Shown: positions 6,863 to 10,572 of the stretch, piece by piece
How positions within the stretch are numbered: position 1 is the first letter of the stretch
How the letters are laid out: every line of letters begins with the position of its first letter
Source: Bacteroidales bacterium
Lineage (GTDB): Bacteria; Bacteroidota; Bacteroidia; Bacteroidales; Muribaculaceae
Direction of reading: 5' to 3'
DNA length: 10,572 bases
Assembly: GCA_004557195.1 (NCBI GenBank)
Contig: SFER01000080.1
Location: forward strand, 1-10,572
Program-made: the position numbers and the translations under genes
The notes under the pieces: generated by a model
What the model saw: only the letters and a program-made list of their open reading frames with translations
Database searches by the model: none
What the model was told of the DNA's origin: nothing

Positions 6863-8089
6863 CTAATATATGTAGTATTTCGATGACAGACGCTTGAAGG
6901 CATCCACATCTTTATTCCAATATTCAATTATGTCTTCCACACGGTGACGTTTTGAGAACTCCTCGCGGATAAAATTGGAGCCGCTCACTTTGTCAAACAT
7001 ATTATAGCGTTTCTGATTTGCGTGGTCAAATGTCTTGTGCTCGGGATAGAGGCGCGCCATCTCTTGCATCACATAGAACTGCACAAGTGAGAGGTTTGCC
7101 GCATCTTTATCGGTGATATAGATTTGAACACCTTGAAGATTCACACCTTTGCCCACCGAGTAGAAGGGCTTTACATGGATGGGTCGGAATCTCAATCCCG
7201 GCAGATGAAGGTCGTTCATCGCCTTGGAGAGCTCTTCCGCTTTAATCCATTCTGCGGCAATCATCTGGAACGGCAATGTGTAGCCGACACCGATGTTTAC
7301 ATATCCGAGTTCGCCAAGGATACCTGTTGCCGGATAGTAGAGCGAAGAACCCGCTTGCGGAACGTGGGGCGAAGGGAGCACCCACGGCATTCCGGTCTGC
7401 TCGAATGTCATATCACGAGTCCAACCTTTCATAGGGATTACAGTGAGACGGCATTTCTTCCCGCCGGGGAGCATGCCTTCTTCGTTGAGTAGCATTGCAA
7501 GTTCGCCGGGTGTCAGTCCGTAAAGATACGGGATTTTGAATTTGCTCACAAACGAAATCCATTCATCTTCTACAAGACAACCCTCAACTTTCGTTCCACT
7601 CACGGGATTGGGGCGATCGAGCACCATAAATTCTACATTATTCTCGGCGCAAGCCTCCATTGCCACGCCCATAGTGCTGATGAAGGTGTAGGAACGGCAT
7701 CCGTTGTCCTGAATGTCGTAGATGAGCACATCAATATCTTTGAGCATCTCTTTGGTGGGCTTATAGGTTTTGCCATAAAGAGAATACACTTTTACACCTG
7801 TCGCTGCATCGACCGAGTTCCCTACAGAGTCTCCGGCATGAACATCGCCGCGCACTCCATGTTCGGGACCGAAAAGTGCCACAAGGTTCACTCCGGCAGC
7901 CTCGTGAAGTATGTCAACAGTCGATTTCAAGTTGTTGTCAACACCGGTGGGATTGGTGATAAGTCCCACGCGCTTGCCGTTGAGTTGCGCAAATCCGCTG
8001 TCGCGCAATGTCTCAATACCAGGCTTTGTTACCGCTGCCGCGATGAGGGCTGTCAAAGCCACTGCTATGGATAGAATTGTTCTTTTCAT
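6863..8089 (-). CDS. namZ: DUF1343 / NamZ-family (GH171) exo-beta-N-acetylmuramidase, secreted
   Basis: NamZ-family enzymes remove MurNAc from the non-reducing ends of peptidoglycan glycans; the founding member is Bacillus subtilis YbbC. The 408-residue protein opens with a Sec signal peptide (MKR, then a hydrophobic stretch to about residue 20) and has no lipobox cysteine, so it is probably periplasmic. Family motifs in order: LITNPTGV (43-50), FGPEHGVRGD (73-82, with Glu77 a likely active-site residue), IYDIQDNGCRSYT (123-135), LDRPNPVSG (157-165), PSPHVPQ (239-245), YPATGILGE (252-260). The segment after it reads NIGVGYTLPFQ (265-275), where Bacillus-type members have a GRGT..PFE-like sequence, so this is a divergent subgroup. 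It sits 11 bases after the AmpG-like gene and 12 before the dehydrogenase. The MurNAc it would free is the substrate of the downstream MurT-MurK-MurQ route. Family certain; exact glycan specificity inferred. Confidence 0.88.
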   Translation of the reverse strand: MKRTILSIAVALTALIAAAVTKPGIETLRDSGFAQLNGKRVGLITNPTGVDNNLKSTVDILHEAAGVNLVALFGPEHGVRGDVHAGDSVGNSVDAATGVKVYSLYGKTYKPTKEMLKDIDVLIYDIQDNGCRSYTFISTMGVAMEACAENNVEFMVLDRPNPVSGTKVEGCLVEDEWISFVSKFKIPYLYGLTPGELAMLLNEEGMLPGGKKCRLTVIPMKGWTRDMTFEQTGMPWVLPSPHVPQAGSSLYYPATGILGELGYVNIGVGYTLPFQMIAAEWIKAEELSKAMNDLHLPGLRFRPIHVKPFYSVGKGVNLQGVQIYITDKDAANLSLVQFYVMQEMARLYPEHKTFDHANQKRYNMFDKVSGSNFIREEFSKRHRVEDIIEYWNKDVDAFKRLSSKYYIY

Positions 8090-8100
8090 TTCGTTTTCTT

Positions 8101-9420
8101 TTACTTGGTTCCGTAATTCGGGTCGATTTTCCTATCAACCATATATGTGATGAAGATAGTGGCGGCACAGCAGGCGATTACCATCCAGAAGAATGCGCTG
8201 TAGCCGATTACTTCTTGAATGTAACCTGCACACATACCGGGAATCATCATGCTCAAAGCCATGAAAGCGGTGCAGATTGCATAGTGTGATGTCTTGAACT
8301 CACCTTCCGAGAAGTATATCATGTAGAGCATATAGGCTGTGAATCCAAAACCATAACCGAATTGCTCGATTGCGATTGCAATGCTGATTGAAACGAGGTC
8401 GGTGGGCAAGAAATCTGCGAGATATACAAATGTGAGGCACGGCAATGTCATGCACGCTGCCATCCACCATAACGATTTTTTCAAACCCACTTTCGATGCA
8501 AACACACCTCCGAGAATACCTCCGATTGTGAGGAATAACACTCCGATTGTGCCATAAACGAGTCCCACGTTCTCGGTGGAGAGTCCAAGTCCGCCTTTAT
8601 CAGGGCTTGCAACGAGGAAAGGCACACACATCTTGATGAGGAATGCCTCGGGAAGACGATAAAGCAACATGAAGAGGATTGCAAGGATGAGTCCGGGCTT
8701 GCGGAAATAGGTTACAAATGTGCGAATAAATTCCTTCACAATTTCACCGGCAGTTGTTGCCTTTCCTTCTACCGGAGCCTCATTTTCGGGACGAGGGATG
8801 AAGAATGTGTGGTATAATGTTACTGCCGCAAAGAGCACTGCCGTTACTAGCAATGTGATTTGCCACGACAATGGGATATTTCCGGTTTTGGTCTCAACAA
8901 CACCGGCAATATACACGAGCACACCTTGTCCGAAAATCGATGAAAGACGATAGAATGTGCTTCGGATACCCACAAATGCCGCTTGACTCTTTTGCGTCAA
9001 GGCTATCATATAGAATCCGTCGGCTGCGATGTCGTGTGTAGCCGAGGCAAATGCTGTAATGGCAAATAGTAACAGGGTGATTGTAAACACGCTCACTGGT
9101 GTTTGACCCGATGCGATTGTCTCTGCCGACGGGTAAGGAATTGTGAGTGTGAGAAGGATAAAGGCGGCGGTCATAACCATCTGCATAGCTATTGTCCACC
9201 AGCGTTTTGTCTTGATGATATCTACAAACGGGCTCCAGAATGGCTTGATTGCCCACGGCAGATAAAGAAGACTTGTGAATAATGCCATTTGTCCATTGGG
9301 AACACCCATTTTTGTGAGCATCATCACCGAAATGTTATTCACGAGAAAATATGGGATACCTTGTGCAAAATACAAGGTGGGCACCCACACCCAAGGAGAG
9401 ATATTTTTAAGTTTGTCCAT
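8101..9420 (-). CDS. ampG: AmpG-like MFS permease, probable muropeptide importer
   Basis: This is a 439-residue major facilitator protein with about 12 membrane segments and a charged central loop (about 208-240) dividing two six-helix halves. It resembles the AmpG family, which imports GlcNAc-anhydroMurNAc muropeptides from periplasm to cytoplasm in exchange with the proton gradient. Supporting sequence: YFAQGIPYFLVN (17-28), LPWAIKPFWSPFVD (54-67), the helix-4 motif ATHDIAADGFY (127-137, compare ATQDIA.D in AmpG) and YRLPEAFLIKM (254-264). E. coli AmpG is longer (491 residues, two extra C-terminal helices), so this is the short 12-helix form common in Bacteroidota. The start ATG at 9420 lies 8 bases from the SpoIID-like stop, behind an A-rich run. 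Position between a glycan lyase and an exo-muramidase supports a cell-wall sugar substrate. Whether it prefers anhydro-disaccharides, with or without peptide, cannot be read from sequence. Confidence 0.85.
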   Translation of the reverse strand: MDKLKNISPWVWVPTLYFAQGIPYFLVNNISVMMLTKMGVPNGQMALFTSLLYLPWAIKPFWSPFVDIIKTKRWWTIAMQMVMTAAFILLTLTIPYPSAETIASGQTPVSVFTITLLLFAITAFASATHDIAADGFYMIALTQKSQAAFVGIRSTFYRLSSIFGQGVLVYIAGVVETKTGNIPLSWQITLLVTAVLFAAVTLYHTFFIPRPENEAPVEGKATTAGEIVKEFIRTFVTYFRKPGLILAILFMLLYRLPEAFLIKMCVPFLVASPDKGGLGLSTENVGLVYGTIGVLFLTIGGILGGVFASKVGLKKSLWWMAACMTLPCLTFVYLADFLPTDLVSISIAIAIEQFGYGFGFTAYMLYMIYFSEGEFKTSHYAICTAFMALSMMIPGMCAGYIQEVIGYSAFFWMVIACCAATIFITYMVDRKIDPNYGTK

Positions 9421-9428
9421 AGCGTTTT

Positions 9429-10572
9429 TTAATAAAGTGTTGAGATATTAGCGTCGATAAAATAATGTAGCAAAATTTCTTTGTAGTTATAGCCTTTGGC
9501 TCCCATTACGGCTGCACCAATCTGGCACAATCCCACTCCATGGCCCCATCCGGCTCCGGTGAGCACAAATTTCTGAGGCACTCCGGCGGCATTCACATCT
9601 TGTTTGTCAACGATGAAAGCCGAGCTATAAAGGTGGGATGGCGAAAGAGTGCGGCGTATCTCGAGCTCTTTGCCTATTGTGAGTTGTTTCTTTGTGCCCA
9701 CAATCTTCATGCGTACAAGGCGACCCGATTTTCCGCGTTCCACCGGAACAAGGTCAAGAATTTCGCCATAGTCGATGCCCGAACGATTCTTGATGAGCGC
9801 GGAGAGTTCTTCTTGCGAATACTCCACCTTCCAGCGATAGAAATCGGCTGTCTCCTGGTCGTAGTTGTTCAGCACTTGCGACAAGATTTCAGCATCGGTA
9901 GTGTTGCAGAATGCCTGCGGGGATGAAAGTATCCATTCTTTGGCATTCTCTTCGACAGTGAGGTCGGGGAAATCGAGCGGGTGCTCGGAGTCGCGGCGTG
10001 CCACAAGATAGGGATAATGCACAGGCTCCCAGCAATTCTCAAATTCCTCATACACTCCGCCGCAGCATTTCGAGAAGCGGGCGTCGCACAACTTGCCGTC
10101 GTAGGTGAGCACCTGACCCCAGGTTGCCTTTATTGCCTCGCGAACGGTTTGTGTCGATGCGCGGGTGATACCTTGGTAGCGTTGGCAATGGTCGTCGGCA
10201 CACACGTCGAAATTCACGTGGTCCTCTCTGTCATACCATTTTACGAGTTCATTCTCATCTTGGTGACAAGCGCAGTAATGCGTATTCTCCTTTATTATAT
10301 TCTTGTTCTTCTCTATTTGAGCAAGAAGCCAACTGCGAGATATTACTGCATGCGCTTTGAGGAGCTCGAGTGATGCGGTGGCGCTCATTTCCGAGGAAAT
10401 TACACTAAGCAGATATTCCTCTACCGACAGCACATTGATGGCGGTAACGCGGTCGTTCTCCACTATGAGACTCAACGCTCCGCGGAATTTCTGGTTCTCT
10501 TTGCGCTCCCAGTGGAAATTCACACCTATTGTTACATCTTTCAACTCAAAGCAGTCGTTTTCTTCGTCGGAG
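9429..10572 (-). CDS. SpoIID/LytB-domain protein (partial, 5' end outside the window)
   Basis: SpoIID proteins are lytic transglycosylases that cleave peptidoglycan glycan strands, often after the stem peptides are removed; the older name for relatives is amidase enhancer LytB. At least 380 residues are visible. The frame stays open through 10571 to the edge: codons before the TTG at 10544 encode SDEENDCFE with no stop, so that TTG is an internal Leu and the true start lies beyond the window. Numbering from that Leu: VEEYLLSVISSEMSA (41-55) carries Glu52, matching the SpoIID catalytic glutamate. CADDHCQRYQG (115-125) matches the region whose cysteines bind zinc in clostridial SpoIID. CDARFSKCCGG (153-163) follows, and TGAGWGHGVGLCQIGAA (329-345) is the family's C-terminal signature. 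The protein is cysteine-rich. As promoter-proximal gene it would start cell-wall breakdown for the downstream route. A signal peptide, if any, is not visible. Confidence 0.88.
   Translation of the reverse strand, partial: SDEENDCFELKDVTIGVNFHWERKENQKFRGALSLIVENDRVTAINVLSVEEYLLSVISSEMSATASLELLKAHAVISRSWLLAQIEKNKNIIKENTHYCACHQDENELVKWYDREDHVNFDVCADDHCQRYQGITRASTQTVREAIKATWGQVLTYDGKLCDARFSKCCGGVYEEFENCWEPVHYPYLVARRDSEHPLDFPDLTVEENAKEWILSSPQAFCNTTDAEILSQVLNNYDQETADFYRWKVEYSQEELSALIKNRSGIDYGEILDLVPVERGKSGRLVRMKIVGTKKQLTIGKELEIRRTLSPSHLYSSAFIVDKQDVNAAGVPQKFVLTGAGWGHGVGLCQIGAAVMGAKGYNYKEILLHYFIDANISTLY

Larger units (their letters stand above)
104..10572 (-). other. Peptidoglycan amino-sugar salvage operon (eight genes)
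   Basis: Eight consecutive genes lie on the minus strand with gaps of 8, 11, 12 and 6 bases, then a 4-base overlap, a 9-base gap and a 23-base overlap. No gap is large enough for a separate promoter plus leader, and a terminator follows the last gene, so a single transcript entering from beyond position 10572 is the simplest reading. The gene content (glycan lyase or hydrolase, two uptake systems, sugar kinase, MurNAc-6-P etherase, lactate-type dehydrogenase, esterase-like protein) forms a coherent route from cell-wall glycan to GlcNAc-6-P and pyruvate. Start codons are preceded by A/T-rich stretches without GGAGG-like sites, as is usual in Bacteroidota. The promoter and any regulator are outside the window. 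Confidence 0.85.

Noticed and set aside
1..10572. CRISPR array, tRNA, mobile element, or anti-phage defence system
   Set aside because: No spaced direct repeats, cloverleaf-like segments, transposase or integrase motifs, or known defence domains were seen. All genes fit cell-wall salvage, and codon and base use look even across the window.

Overview
The window is one uninterrupted minus-strand operon of eight protein genes. It enters from the right edge, where the first gene is cut off, and ends on the left at a clear intrinsic terminator. Neighbouring genes are separated by at most about 12 bases or overlap (4 bases at 2873-2876, 23 bases at 1209-1231). No tRNA, rRNA, CRISPR array, insertion sequence or other mobile element is visible. 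The theme is salvage of peptidoglycan amino sugars, chiefly N-acetylmuramic acid (MurNAc).

The organism is most likely a member of the Bacteroidota, order Bacteroidales. The protein families and their order point that way: a SpoIID/LytB protein, an AmpG-type permease, a DUF1343/NamZ protein, then the MurT-MurK-MurQ trio, an arrangement I recall as typical of this phylum (for example Tannerella). The bases in front of the start codons are A/T-rich and lack a Shine-Dalgarno sequence, which also fits. GC content is intermediate by eye. A Muribaculaceae-like genome is possible, but I cannot prove the family.

Layout in order of transcription (right to left): SpoIID/LytB-domain putative glycan-strand lyase (10572-9429, 5' end outside the window); AmpG-like major facilitator permease (9420-8101); secreted NamZ-family exo-N-acetylmuramidase (8089-6863); large FAD and Fe-S D-2-hydroxyacid (probably D-lactate) dehydrogenase (6850-4061); MurT-like DUF5009/COG4299 membrane protein (4054-2873); BadF/BadG-type amino-sugar kinase, MurK-like (2876-2037); MurNAc-6-phosphate etherase MurQ (2027-1209); cytoplasmic protein with two tandem SGNH/GDSL hydrolase domains (1231-104); terminator (76 down to about 30).

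Proposed working: SpoIID and NamZ trim glycan chains outside the inner membrane. AmpG imports muropeptides and MurT imports free MurNAc. MurK makes MurNAc-6-phosphate. MurQ splits it into GlcNAc-6-phosphate and D-lactate. The FAD/Fe-S enzyme can oxidise that D-lactate to pyruvate and pass electrons to the respiratory chain. The tandem SGNH protein is the unassigned member; its position next to MurQ and its lack of a signal peptide suggest removal of an ester, perhaps 6-O-acetyl, that would block phosphorylation. The last two functional links are inference. NagZ, AnmK, an AmpD-type amidase and NagA/NagB are not in this window and would have to be encoded elsewhere.
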